From assembly GCA_018895315.1 (NCBI GenBank), contig JAHIOK010000049.1, forward strand, positions 1 to 6,645: a stretch of DNA of 6,645 bases, in the 5' to 3' direction. Source of the stretch: Actinomycetota bacterium (GTDB lineage Bacteria > Actinomycetota > Actinomycetes > Actinomycetales > Microbacteriaceae). The position numbers were made by a program, and so were the translations under genes. Every line of letters begins with the position of its first letter. The stretch's first letter is position 1. A model generated the notes under the pieces. That model did no database searches, was not told the origin of the DNA, and worked only from the letters and a program-made list of their open reading frames with translations. This document shows positions 1 to 5,909 of the stretch, piece by piece.

Positions 1-285
1 CCCGAGCTCGCTCGAATGGGCAGCGTAATTCAGGCCCACCGCGAGCACGACGGGCGGTGTGAGACATGCCGACGCGAAGGACACACTCGCGAGCGGATGC
101 CCCGGCTCGGCCGTCTCGGCGGCGTCCCGCACACGATCGAGCACAGCGTCGCCGCCGGCGATCAGCTGCTCGAGAAGACGCGGAGCTCCGGGAAAAAGCT
201 CTTCGACGATGATGGCCGTATCGGCACGGACGACGGCGAGCATCGGCTGGTCGGAATCCGGGAGAACCACGTGGGCGAAACGCAT
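1..285 (-). CDS. Fumarylacetoacetate hydrolase family protein, N-terminal 95 residues (truncated by window edge)
   Basis: This minus-strand gene starts at the ATG at 285 and runs off the left edge, so only 95 residues are visible. The translation begins MRFAHVVLPD and ends LAVGLNYAAHSSELG. A short N-terminal beta domain followed by a V-G-L-N-Y-x-x-H segment is characteristic of the FAH superfamily (FAA hydrolases, 2-hydroxyhepta-2,4-diene-1,7-dioate isomerases, acylpyruvases), where the metal-dependent catalytic domain starts. That domain lies outside the window, so the substrate cannot be assigned. Family members are cytoplasmic Mg/Mn enzymes acting on beta-diketo acids in aromatic or central catabolism. 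The start is fixed by an in-frame TAG at 295-297, four codons upstream. GGAGGA lies directly against the ATG, too close for normal Shine-Dalgarno use, whereas TAGCGT six bases upstream suggests a leaderless mRNA. Confidence 0.8.
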   Translation of the reverse strand, partial: MRFAHVVLPDSDQPMLAVVRADTAIIVEELFPGAPRLLEQLIAGGDAVLDRVRDAAETAEPGHPLASVSFASACLTPPVVLAVGLNYAAHSSELG

Positions 286-291
286 TCCTCC

Positions 292-297
292 ACGCTA
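292..297 (-). promoter_or_regulatory. Predicted -10 element (TAGCGT) of the FAH-family gene, leaderless geometry
   Basis: Read on the minus strand, TAGCGT fits the actinobacterial TANNNT -10 pattern. It ends six bases before the ATG at 285, so transcription would start at or next to the start codon. No convincing -35 was seen 16-19 bases further upstream. Confidence 0.45.
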
Positions 298-383
298 CCG
301 GCACGCGCGGCGGGCGGACCGTTCATTGCGCCGGCGGATGCCCCGGGCCCACCTGGGGACCTCACACCCATGCCCCGACACAG

Positions 384-434
384 ACTCAGCGCCCGGTGCC
401 GCGGCAGAGCCTGCGTGTCAACCGAGCGCTGAGT
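384..434. repeat. Long-range 9-bp perfect inverted repeat (ACTCAGCGC / GCGCTGAGT) with internal palindrome
   Basis: ACTCAGCGC at 384-392 is exactly complementary to GCGCTGAGT at 426-434, with 33 nt between. The intervening DNA contains TGCCGCGGCA, which could form a second, inner hairpin. A relatively T-rich stretch (TGGTCTTCATTC) follows on the plus strand. It could be the 3' end of a small RNA, a terminator-like element or a protein-binding palindrome. No upstream plus-strand gene within the window would use it as a terminator. Confidence 0.5.
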
Positions 435-538
435 TGGTCTTCATTCAGCTTGGACCGGCGGGGGAGGAGTGTCAAGAGCCCCCGGCCAGGAGCAGGGTAT
501 GCGGATTCCACGAGGAGGCTGGATGCCGACGCCGAGGT

Positions 539-567
539 TTGACCGTGCGCCATCGCTCGGGTTGGAT
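539..567 (+). promoter_or_regulatory. Candidate promoter of the FKBP gene (TTGACC, 17 nt, TTGGAT)
   Basis: TTGACC (539-544) matches five of six -35 consensus bases. A 17-nt spacer leads to TTGGAT (562-567), a weak -10 that keeps the first T and the last A and T. The -10 ends six bases before ATG 574, so the transcript would be leaderless. If translation starts at 523 instead, this promoter would lie inside the coding region. Confidence 0.35.
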
Positions 568-573
568 GGACTC

Positions 574-942
574 ATGACTGACGACCGCACCAAGCCCGAG
601 TTCGACGCCCCCGAGGGCCCCGCCCCCGCAGACCTCGTCATCCGCGACATCATCGTGGGCGACGGGGCCGAGGCCAAGCCCGGCGACACCGTGACCGTGC
701 ACTACGCCGGCGTCGAGTACGACTCCGGCGACGAGTTCGACTCGTCGTGGGGTCGCGGCGAGAGCATCCAGTTCCCCCTCCGTGGCCTCATCCAGGGCTG
801 GCAGGACGGAATCCCGGGCATGAAGGTCGGTGGACGCCGCGAACTCGTGATTCCGCCGCACCTGGCATACGGTCCCGCCGGTGGCCACTTCCTCGGCGGC
901 AAGACCCTCATCTTCATCATCGACCTCATCAAGGTCGGCTGA
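574..942 (+). CDS. FKBP-type peptidyl-prolyl cis-trans isomerase, single domain, 122 aa
   Basis: This is a cytoplasmic prolyl isomerase catalysing cis-trans interconversion of X-Pro bonds during protein folding. It has no signal peptide. The 122-residue protein is one FKBP domain (about 35-122) after a short acidic, proline-rich N-terminus. Pocket residues can be aligned by eye with human FKBP12: Tyr44 (in HYAGV), Phe55-Asp56, Phe67, Leu72-Ile73, Trp76, Tyr99 (in AYGPAG) and Phe114. The 80s loop is about two residues shorter than in FKBP12. I chose ATG 574 because the conserved domain needs nothing upstream and MTDDRTKPE fits actinobacterial homologues as I remember them. ATG 523, preceded by AGGAGG at 513-518, is in frame and would add 17 residues; it cannot be excluded. 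The gene is monocistronic, ending 15 nt before a strong hairpin. Confidence 0.93.
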   Translation: MTDDRTKPEFDAPEGPAPADLVIRDIIVGDGAEAKPGDTVTVHYAGVEYDSGDEFDSSWGRGESIQFPLRGLIQGWQDGIPGMKVGGRRELVIPPHLAYGPAGGHFLGGKTLIFIIDLIKVG

Positions 943-957
943 GCCCTACGGGGAAGC

Positions 958-990
958 GAAGGGGTGGATGCCGCGGGCACCCACCCCTTC
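958..990 (+). terminator. Hairpin terminator after the FKBP gene
   Basis: The arms 958-967 and 981-990 form a perfect 10-bp stem (GAAGGGGTGG with CCACCCCTTC). After an A-C mismatch, four further pairs close a GCG loop at 973-975. Only a short, weak T-containing stretch (CGTTCATCTG) follows, as is usual in high-GC actinobacteria. Confidence 0.7.
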
Positions 991-1002
991 CGTTCATCTG
1001 AG

Positions 1003-1015
1003 GCAGATATTCTGC
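1003..1015. promoter_or_regulatory. Palindrome GCAGA-TAT-TCTGC upstream of yceI, overlapping a possible -10 (TATTCT)
   Basis: Perfect 5-bp arms flank a 3-bp centre. The TATTCT at 1008-1013 inside it fits TANNNT and would give a leader of about 88 nt for the YceI gene. No good -35 is visible because that region is occupied by the FKBP terminator. A second inverted repeat, CAGCG-N10-CGCTG (1019-1038), follows immediately. The arrangement could be an operator over a promoter, but this is inference only. Confidence 0.3.
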
Positions 1016-1107
1016 ATTCAGCGGAATAGATAGCGCTGCCACGCGTTGTGGGAAGACAGCACTCCGGTTTTCCGGCCCCTCCGGCACGACCTGACAGAAG
1101 GATAGAC

Positions 1108-1668
1108 ATGACTCACGGCACCACGATCGAGATCCCCGGCTACAAGGTCGGCACGTACAACCTCGACTCCTCGCACAGCGAGGTCACCTTCAGCGTTCGC
1201 CACATGATGATCTCCAAGGTGCGCGGCACGTTCGGTGTGAAGAGCGCCACGATCGTCGCCCCCGAGAACCCGCTCGAGACCACGGTGACGGCATCCGTCG
1301 ACGCCGCGTCGCTCGACACCAAGGACGAGGGTCGCGACCAGCACCTGCGTTCGGCCGAGTTCTTCGACGTCGAGACCTACCCGACGATCGAGTTCGTCTC
1401 GACCGGCGTGCGCCTCGAGGGCGGCGACTTCCTCGTCGACGGAAACCTCACCATCAAGGACGTCACCAAGCCGGTCACGTTCGACCTGGACTTCGGCGGC
1501 TTCGGCACCGACCCGTGGGGCAACTACAAGGCCGGCGCGACCGCGAAGACGGTCATCAACCGTGAAGACTTCGGTCTCACCTGGAACGCAGCGCTCGAGA
1601 CCGGCGGCGTGCTCGTCGGCAAGGACGTTACCATCGAGCTCGACCTGCAGGGCGCCTTCCAGGCCTGA
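1108..1668 (+). CDS. YceI-family (lipocalin-like, polyisoprenoid-binding) protein, 186 aa
   Basis: YceI-family proteins form a lipocalin-like beta-barrel that binds isoprenoid or amphiphilic lipids. Their physiological role is often unclear, and some members are stress-induced. The family pattern spans residues 17-183: YNLDSSHSEVTFSVRH (17-32) with RGTF (39-42), RDQHLRSAEFFD (76-87) followed by YPTIEF (91-96), NREDFGLTWN (151-160), and a final G-x-L-V...V-x-I-x-L strand. The length matches the family. There is no signal peptide, so it should be cytoplasmic, unlike secreted proteobacterial YceI. The ATG is preceded by AGAAGGA at 1096-1102, five bases away, the clearest normal Shine-Dalgarno among the non-ribosomal genes here. 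It is monocistronic, with hairpins on both sides. Confidence 0.92.
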   Translation: MTHGTTIEIPGYKVGTYNLDSSHSEVTFSVRHMMISKVRGTFGVKSATIVAPENPLETTVTASVDAASLDTKDEGRDQHLRSAEFFDVETYPTIEFVSTGVRLEGGDFLVDGNLTIKDVTKPVTFDLDFGGFGTDPWGNYKAGATAKTVINREDFGLTWNAALETGGVLVGKDVTIELDLQGAFQA

Positions 1669-1680
1669 TCTCCGCACGAT

Positions 1681-1714
1681 CGGCAGGGCGGATGCTTCGG
1701 CATCCGTCCTGTCG
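1681..1714. terminator. Bidirectional hairpin terminator between yceI and the convergent EamA transporter
   Basis: The arms 1681-1695 and 1700-1714 pair over 15 bp, including two G-T wobbles on the plus strand, and close a TTCG tetraloop at 1696-1699. The core of the stem is GGATGC-TTCG-GCATCC. It sits 12 nt after the yceI stop and 17 nt from the EamA stop, so it can end transcription from either side. No long T-run is present. Confidence 0.75.
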
Positions 1715-1731
1715 TCGTTGTGGGCGTCGCC

Positions 1732-2667
1732 TCAGGTCGTCGCCGGTCGACGACGACGCAGCCGGTCTTGAGCGAGCAGGATGCCGAGGAACACGACGAG
1801 GGCTCCCACCGGTTCGTTCCAGCTCAGCGTTTCACCGAGGATGACGGTGCCGAGGGCGACCCCCACGATCGGGGTGAGATAGGTCACGGTCGAGGCCCTC
1901 GTCGGTCCCCAGGCGCGCAGGGCGTTCTGGTTCCAGATGTAGGCGATGCCCGTGCCGAGGCATCCGAGCAGCACGATGCTGATCACGATCCACGGATCGA
2001 GGGTGACCGGGGTGAGGACGAGCACGGGCGTGAGCACGGCCATGATGGCGGCGCCGATACCGATGTTCAGGAACGAGAACACCAGCGCGCTCATGCTGCT
2101 GGAGGGCACGAACTTGCGCATGTAGGCGAGGCTGAACCCGTAGCAGGCGGTTGCTCCGAGCATCGCGAGCTGCGCGATCAGGCTCTGGTTGATATCGAGG
2201 CCCTGCCACGGGGCGACGATGACCACCACCCCGAGGATTCCGATTCCGATGCCGGCGACCTGCAGCGCCTTGAGCTTCTCTACGCGGAAGAGCAGGCCGG
2301 CCATGATGGCCGTCATGATCGGCGTGGTTGCGTTGTAGATACTGCCGAGACCCGACGTGACATGCTGCTGTGCCCAGGAGAAGAGCAGGAACGGCACCAC
2401 GCAGAACGAGATGGCGAGCACCGTCATGTGCCCCCACAGCGCGATGCGCCGCGGCAGGATGTCGCGCCGCAGAGCGACGAAGACGCCCAGGGTGATGGCT
2501 CCGAGCATGAGTCGAGACCACGCCACTTGCGCGGGGGAAAGCCCGCCGAGGGCGATCTTCATGAACAGGAAGCTCGAGCCCCAGACGAGTCCCGTAAGAC
2601 CGAACTGCAGCGCGATCGATGCGTTCGAGATGGGCCGGGCGAGAGTGAGGGCGGAGGAGGTCGGCAC
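1732..2667 (-). CDS. EamA/DMT-superfamily transporter, 311 aa
   Basis: This is a drug/metabolite-transporter-superfamily permease in the cytoplasmic membrane. Substrates in the family range from amino acids and their derivatives to drugs, and the sequence does not reveal which applies here. It has the usual two tandem EamA repeats, about residues 20-152 and 158-305, each with roughly five hydrophobic helices. Repeat ends carry the family signatures GSIYNATTPIMTAIMAGLLF (98-117) and YLTPIVGVALGTVILGE (273-289). An arginine-rich cytoplasmic tail (DRLRRRRPATT) ends the protein. The start is GTG at 2667: an in-frame TAG lies four codons upstream and no Shine-Dalgarno is present, while TAGAGT six bases before the GTG suggests a leaderless mRNA. 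It stands alone, 111 nt downstream of the MFS gene on the same strand. Confidence 0.92.
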   Translation of the reverse strand: MPTSSALTLARPISNASIALQFGLTGLVWGSSFLFMKIALGGLSPAQVAWSRLMLGAITLGVFVALRRDILPRRIALWGHMTVLAISFCVVPFLLFSWAQQHVTSGLGSIYNATTPIMTAIMAGLLFRVEKLKALQVAGIGIGILGVVVIVAPWQGLDINQSLIAQLAMLGATACYGFSLAYMRKFVPSSSMSALVFSFLNIGIGAAIMAVLTPVLVLTPVTLDPWIVISIVLLGCLGTGIAYIWNQNALRAWGPTRASTVTYLTPIVGVALGTVILGETLSWNEPVGALVVFLGILLAQDRLRRRRPATT

Positions 2668-2673
2668 GGGGTG

Positions 2674-2679
2674 ACTCTA
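2674..2679 (-). promoter_or_regulatory. Predicted -10 element (TAGAGT) of the EamA transporter, leaderless geometry
   Basis: On the minus strand, TAGAGT fits TANNNT. Six bases (CACCCC) separate it from the GTG at 2667, and there is no purine-rich ribosome site. No convincing -35 is present. A transcript starting at the GTG would explain the missing Shine-Dalgarno. Confidence 0.45.
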
Positions 2680-2778
2680 GCCGCGGCATCCGACGGCCCT
2701 TCGCCTTCGCGAGTACGTCGTCCGTAATCCGCCATCTCTTGTCCGTCCGACTCCGACTCCGTCGCAATCGGGACGGCG

Positions 2779-4086
2779 CTAGGGCTCGGGGTGCGCGGCG
2801 TCGTACTCGCGGAAGCGCGGGTTGCGGCGGACGAGGAGCGCCACGATGCCGATGATCAGGAACCCGCCGAGGAGCGGCGGGAACCACAGGGATGTGACGG
2901 AGGCCAGCACGCCGACGTACAGGGCGCCGACACGCGGACCACCCGAGACGACCACGATGAAGATGCCCTGCAGGCGTCCGCGGATCGCGTCGGGAACGGC
3001 GGACTGCATCATCGTCGATCGATAGATCGCGCTGACGTTGTCGGCACCACCGGCGATCACCAGCAGCAGGCCCGCGATCGTAATCAGTGCGAAATTGGCG
3101 TGCGAAGCGTCGACCGTGCCGGGAGAGAGCATGCCCAGGGCTGCCGCCAGGAGCACGAGCCCGAACGCGATCACGGATGCCCCGTACACGAGAATCGCCC
3201 GTTCGATGCCGAGTCCGTGGTGGCGGTAGCGGCCGATCGGCCCGGAGAACAGGCTGGAGAAGAACGCCCCCACGGCATAGGACGCGGTGAGCACCCCGGT
3301 GGTGATCGGGCCGCCGCCGAGGAGAACCGCGCCGATCGCCGGGAACAGAGCAAGCGGCTGGCCGAACGTCATCGCGGCGATGTCGAGGAGGTACTGCAGG
3401 CGGATATTGCTCGCTGTGCGGAGGAACCGCATGCCATCGCGCAGGGATTCCAGTCCCGGCCGCACGATCGCGCCTTCGGGCTTGATCGAGGGGAGGCTCC
3501 ACAGCCCCAGGAACAGCGAGAGCATCAGCACGACGTCGATCGAGTATGTCCACGCATAGCCGGCGGTCGCCACGAGGATACCGGCGAGCGCCGGACCCGC
3601 CATGACCATGACCCCGACCGTGATGCCCTGGAGGGCGGCAGCGGCGGGAAGGAACTCGCGGGAGAGCAGGCGCGGGGTGATCGCCGACTTCGTCGCCTGC
3701 ACGATCGAGTTGGCGGCGGAGTTGATCACGCTCAGCGCATACAGCCACCACACGGTCTCCAGGCTCGCCCATGCCAGGGTGGCCAGCAGCGCGGTGGAGG
3801 CGAACGTCACGGTGGCCGCGATCAGCGCGACCAGACGGCGGTCGAACGCATCAGCCAGCATCCCGCCGTAGAGGCCGGCGAGCACCATCGGCACCAGGCC
3901 CGCGACCGCGATCATCGACACCGCGAAGGTGTCCTGGGTGAGCGCGTAGACGTGCAGCATCACGGCCACGATCGTGAGCTGCCCGCCGAGGCCCGAGAGG
4001 GTGGAGCCGATCCACAAGCGCGCAAAAGCGGGGCTGGCCCGGAACGGTCGAAGATCGATGAAGCTGTCGCGACTCAGGCGCACCAT
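2779..4086 (-). CDS. MFS exporter, EntS-like (MFS_3 group), 435 aa
   Basis: This is a proton-driven major-facilitator permease in the cytoplasmic membrane. About 12 hydrophobic helices can be read along the protein. The loop after helix 2 has a motif-A-like [10 protein letters not shown] (75-84). The stretch [13 protein letters not shown] (359-371), then [11 protein letters not shown] (374-384) and SGGPRVG (391-397), resembles the C-terminal signature of EntS, the enterobactin exporter, and related MFS_3 proteins. Homologues export siderophores, macrolides or other compounds, and the substrate here is unknown. No siderophore biosynthesis gene is in the window, so a siderophore role is only a possibility. 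ATG 4086 shares one base with the TGA of the upstream DUF167 gene (TGATG), implying translational coupling; a GTG three bases earlier would add one residue. The stop is TAG at 2779-2781. Confidence 0.88.
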   Translation of the reverse strand: MVRLSRDSFIDLRPFRASPAFARLWIGSTLSGLGGQLTIVAVMLHVYALTQDTFAVSMIAVAGLVPMVLAGLYGGMLADAFDRRLVALIAATVTFASTALLATLAWASLETVWWLYALSVINSAANSIVQATKSAITPRLLSREFLPAAAALQGITVGVMVMAGPALAGILVATAGYAWTYSIDVVLMLSLFLGLWSLPSIKPEGAIVRPGLESLRDGMRFLRTASNIRLQYLLDIAAMTFGQPLALFPAIGAVLLGGGPITTGVLTASYAVGAFFSSLFSGPIGRYRHHGLGIERAILVYGASVIAFGLVLLAAALGMLSPGTVDASHANFALITIAGLLLVIAGGADNVSAIYRSTMMQSAVPDAIRGRLQGIFIVVVSGGPRVGALYVGVLASVTSLWFPPLLGGFLIIGIVALLVRRNPRFREYDAAHPEP

Positions 4087-4307
4087 CACTCATCGACCTC
4101 GACGCGCTTGATGCGCGCGGTGTGCCCGCGCACGATCCGCACCCGGCTCGGCGCCACACCGAAGTGCGCGGCGAGCGCTTTCGAGACACCCGCGTTCGCG
4201 GCCCCCTCAGCAGCGCGCTGCGTGACGTACACGAGAATCTCCTCGCCCGAGGCATCCACCAGCGGCCCCTTACTGCTGCCTGGTTTGACCCTCACGGTGA
4301 ACTGCAC
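4086..4307 (-). CDS. DUF167/YggU-family small protein, 73 aa
   Basis: This is a short conserved protein of the DUF167 (YggU) family, whose biochemical role is not established. Family features seen are [10 protein letters not shown] near the N-terminus (6-15), a central [20 protein letters not shown] (26-45), then [19 protein letters not shown] to the end. The central A-x-E-G-x-A-N segment matches the A-x-x-G-x-A-N core of the family. The length is at the short end of the usual range. The start is GTG at 4307, with no Shine-Dalgarno and TAGCCT six bases upstream, so it is probably leaderless. Its TGA overlaps the start of the MFS gene by one base, making a two-gene operon. It is divergent from rpsO. 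Confidence 0.85.
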   Translation of the reverse strand: MQFTVRVKPGSSKGPLVDASGEEILVYVTQRAAEGAANAGVSKALAAHFGVAPSRVRIVRGHTARIKRVEVDE

Positions 4308-4313
4308 CCGTCG

Positions 4314-4319
4314 AGGCTA
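4314..4319 (-). promoter_or_regulatory. Predicted -10 element (TAGCCT) of the DUF167-MFS operon, leaderless geometry
   Basis: On the minus strand, TAGCCT is followed by six bases (CGACGG) and the GTG at 4307. A partial -35 (CCGACC) lies 16 bases upstream. This is the same layout as at the EamA and FAH-family genes. Confidence 0.4.
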
Positions 4320-4375
4320 TCGGCAGTGCGCGCGGGGTCGGGCCATACCGTTCCGCGCAGCAGCCGCAGTGCTGG

Positions 4376-4381
4376 TAGACT
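4376..4381 (+). promoter_or_regulatory. Predicted -10 element (TAGACT) of rpsO
   Basis: TAGACT fits TANNNT and would start transcription near 4388, giving a leader of about 85 nt. The best upstream hexamer, TTCCGC at 4351-4356, sits 19 bases away and is a poor -35. The element faces the divergent DUF167 promoter across about 60 bp. Confidence 0.45.
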
Positions 4382-4387
4382 CTTGAG

Positions 4388-4472
4388 GTTGCCGTTTGAT
4401 CGGCCGCGGATAAACAGAGCTCACGCATCAGGCGTCGGGCGCCGCGCAATGACCAGGAAGGGGATCCCATCT
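4388..4472 (+). promoter_or_regulatory. rpsO 5' leader with potential structured element
   Basis: This roughly 85-nt leader can form GGCG/CGCC (4431-4434 with 4440-4443, loop TCGGG). An alternative long-range pairing is CGCGG/CCGCG (4405-4409 with 4442-4446), mutually exclusive with the first. The ribosome site AGGAAGGGG (4455-4463) runs into the palindrome GGGATCCC (4461-4468), nine bases before the ATG. S15 is known to repress its own mRNA through leader structures in several phyla. Whether this leader does so is inference. Confidence 0.3.
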
Positions 4473-4742
4473 ATGCCACTCGAATTCGACGCCAAGAAGG
4501 CGATCATCGAAGAGTACGCAACGCACCCCGGTGACACCGGATCCCCCGAGGTGCAGGTCGCAATGCTGACGCAGCGCATCAAAGACCTCACAGAGCACCT
4601 GAAGGAGCACAAGCACGACCACCACTCGCGTCGTGGTCTGTTCCTCATGGTCGGTCAGCGCCGTCGTCTGCTCGGCTACCTCCAGGACGTCGACATCGCG
4701 CGCTACCGCTCGCTGATCGAGCGTCTCGGACTCCGCCGCTAG
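4473..4742 (+). CDS. rpsO: 30S ribosomal protein S15, 89 aa
   Basis: S15 is a primary 16S rRNA-binding protein that nucleates assembly of the platform of the small subunit. The 89-residue length is exactly typical. Visible hallmarks are [14 protein letters not shown] (17-30), [20 protein letters not shown] (32-51), [19 protein letters not shown] (52-70), and a closing Y-R-x-L-I-x-x-L-G-L-R-R. The conserved His-Asp-x-x-Ser-Arg-Arg-Gly region (48-55) contacts rRNA. I chose ATG 4473 because S15 proteins start just before this point and a ribosome site is present. An in-frame ATG at 4449 would add eight unconserved residues. It is a single-gene unit: a strong terminator follows and the next gene is convergent, so the pnp gene often found beside rpsO is not adjacent here. 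Confidence 0.98.
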   Translation: MPLEFDAKKAIIEEYATHPGDTGSPEVQVAMLTQRIKDLTEHLKEHKHDHHSRRGLFLMVGQRRRLLGYLQDVDIARYRSLIERLGLRR

Positions 4743-4766
4743 GCGCATCCGCGTACATCGCTTTCA

Positions 4767-4799
4767 CGAAGGCCGCCCCACGGTGTGGGGCGGCCTTCG
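4767..4799. terminator. Perfect 15-bp bidirectional hairpin terminator after rpsO
   Basis: CGAAGGCCGCCCCAC (4767-4781) pairs without mismatch with GTGGGGCGGCCTTCG (4785-4799) around a 3-nt loop (GGT). It lies 25 nt after the rpsO stop and 27 nt from the convergent oxygenase stop, so it serves both. It lacks a long T-tract, but the stem is the strongest in the window. Confidence 0.85.
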
Positions 4800-4825
4800 C
4801 TGTGTCTGGACGCCGCCGCTGCGGT

Positions 4826-5902
4826 TCAGACCGTCGCGCGCGCCGCGACGAGGTCGGGGTGATGGATGGCGGCGACGTCGGGGTGTGCGCGCAGGCGCGA
4901 CTTCATCGCATTCTCGCCGTACAGGGCGTGGATCGGGTTCGCCGGATCCTGTGTGACTCCGGATGCCTCGCCCGCGAGTTCCGCGGGCAGGTCGATGAGC
5001 GGGAGACGGGTGTCCAGGCCGGGGTTGAAGAAGTAGGGGATCGAAATACGGTCGTCGGGGAACCGGGGTGAGACGACGCGGTGGTTGGTCGCCTTGAGGT
5101 ACCCCTGGGTGGCGTACTCGAGCATCTCTCCGATGTTCACGACGAACGCTCCCGGCACCGAGGGGGCGTCTACCCACACGCCGTCGCGTTCGACCTGCAG
5201 ACCACCCTTGCCCGGCTCGACCCACAGCAGCGTGAGAACGCCCGAGTCCTTGTGCGCACCGACGCCCTGCGCGGGCTCGGCCTCGCGCGAACCGGGATAG
5301 CGCACGATCTTCAGCAGCGTCGACGGCTCTCCGAAGTGCTCGTCGAAGTACGACTCGGGTGCGCCGAGGGTCAGCGCCCACGCCCGCAGCAACTTGCGAG
5401 AGACTCCGGCGAGGTGCTCCTGCCATTCCTCGGTGATCGCGCGCAACTCGGGCTGCGCCTTCGGCCACAGGTTGGGTCCGATCAGCCGTGCGTGCTCGGG
5501 GGCCGAGGCATCCTCCCCACGCCCACTCGCCGCATCGCTGGCGCGCCGCGGCGAGCCTCCGGTCGCGGGGGCCCAGATCGCCTCACGCTCGGGCCCGATG
5601 TCGATCTGCTCGCGCCAGTCGATCTGACCCTGCGTCCGCTCGCCGCCGACCCTGGTGTACCCGCGGAAGTGCGGGCTGTGCACGTTCTCGATCGCGAGCT
5701 TGTCCGCCTCGGGCAGCGCGAAGAAGGCACGGGCGGCCCGATGCAGCCGGGCCTCGAGTTCGGGCGAGATGCCGGTACCGATGAGGTAGAAGAAGCCGAC
5801 ATCGTGCGTGGCGGAGCGCAGGGCGGCGCGAAAACGTGCGGCGGCTTCGGGCCCGTCGTCCAACTGCGAGAGGTCGAGCACGGGGAGGTTCAGATCCGAC
5901 AT
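4826..5902 (-). CDS. 2-oxoglutarate/Fe(II)-dependent oxygenase, isopenicillin-N-synthase-like, 358 aa
   Basis: This is a soluble non-haem iron oxygenase of the IPNS/flavonol-synthase-like group (DIOX_N followed by the 2OG-FeII_Oxy barrel). The N-terminal domain (about 5-110) starts LPVLDLSQLDD and includes GFFYLIGTGI (36-45). The barrel has the complete metal triad: His217 and Asp219 in AHKDSG, and His274 in ATNHRVV. Arg285-x-Ser287 (RISIPYF) is the usual 2OG carboxylate clamp. All key residues are present, so an active enzyme is expected. The substrate is not deducible, and nothing suggests beta-lactam synthesis. Residues about 111-137 (Ala/Ser/Gly/Arg-rich) look like an extra surface loop. 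ATG 5902 has no Shine-Dalgarno, but TAACCT ends seven bases upstream, suggesting a leaderless mRNA. It is divergent from efeU. Confidence 0.9.
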   Translation of the reverse strand: MSDLNLPVLDLSQLDDGPEAAARFRAALRSATHDVGFFYLIGTGISPELEARLHRAARAFFALPEADKLAIENVHSPHFRGYTRVGGERTQGQIDWREQIDIGPEREAIWAPATGGSPRRASDAASGRGEDASAPEHARLIGPNLWPKAQPELRAITEEWQEHLAGVSRKLLRAWALTLGAPESYFDEHFGEPSTLLKIVRYPGSREAEPAQGVGAHKDSGVLTLLWVEPGKGGLQVERDGVWVDAPSVPGAFVVNIGEMLEYATQGYLKATNHRVVSPRFPDDRISIPYFFNPGLDTRLPLIDLPAELAGEASGVTQDPANPIHALYGENAMKSRLRAHPDVAAIHHPDLVAARATV

Positions 5903-5909
5903 GACTCAG

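Larger units (their letters stand above)
286..573. other. Gene-free gap between the FAH-family gene and the FKBP gene
   Basis: This gap lies between divergent genes. It holds the predicted FAH-gene -10 (292-297), an inverted repeat at 384-434, a strong AGGAGG followed by an in-frame ATG at 523 (an alternative FKBP start), and a TTGACC/TTGGAT promoter-like pair at 539-567. Open frames across it show no recognisable protein and are read here as high-GC artefacts. Confidence 0.6.

Noticed and set aside
341..358. Hairpin CCCC/GGGG around the FAH-FKBP gap
   Set aside because: It is a four-pair stem expected often at this GC content, with no adjoining gene end.
1018..1677. A 219-codon minus-strand frame antisense to yceI
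   Set aside because: It covers exactly the yceI region and has no recognisable domain, whereas YceI matches its family from end to end and has a proper ribosome site.
1720..2727. A 335-codon plus-strand frame antisense to the EamA transporter
   Set aside because: It is a highly charged, repetitive composition typical of the complement of hydrophobic-protein codons, with no ribosome site or domain.
2743..2776. A terminator for the MFS gene in the MFS-EamA gap (CCGTCC / GGACGG arms)
   Set aside because: Six pairs around a 22-nt loop with no T-tract is too weak to call. Read-through into the EamA gene cannot be excluded.
1832..3772. A 646-codon open minus-strand frame spanning the EamA gene, the gap and much of the MFS gene
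   Set aside because: The translation is Arg/Pro/His-rich and lacks any family feature. The overlapping frames encode two clear membrane transporters with hydrophobic helices and family motifs.
2791..4386. A 531-codon open plus-strand frame across the MFS and DUF167 genes
   Set aside because: Its translation is low-complexity, rich in Arg, Glu, Asp, His and Gln, with no domain. It is the antisense shadow of two well-supported minus-strand genes, caused by G/C-rich third positions.
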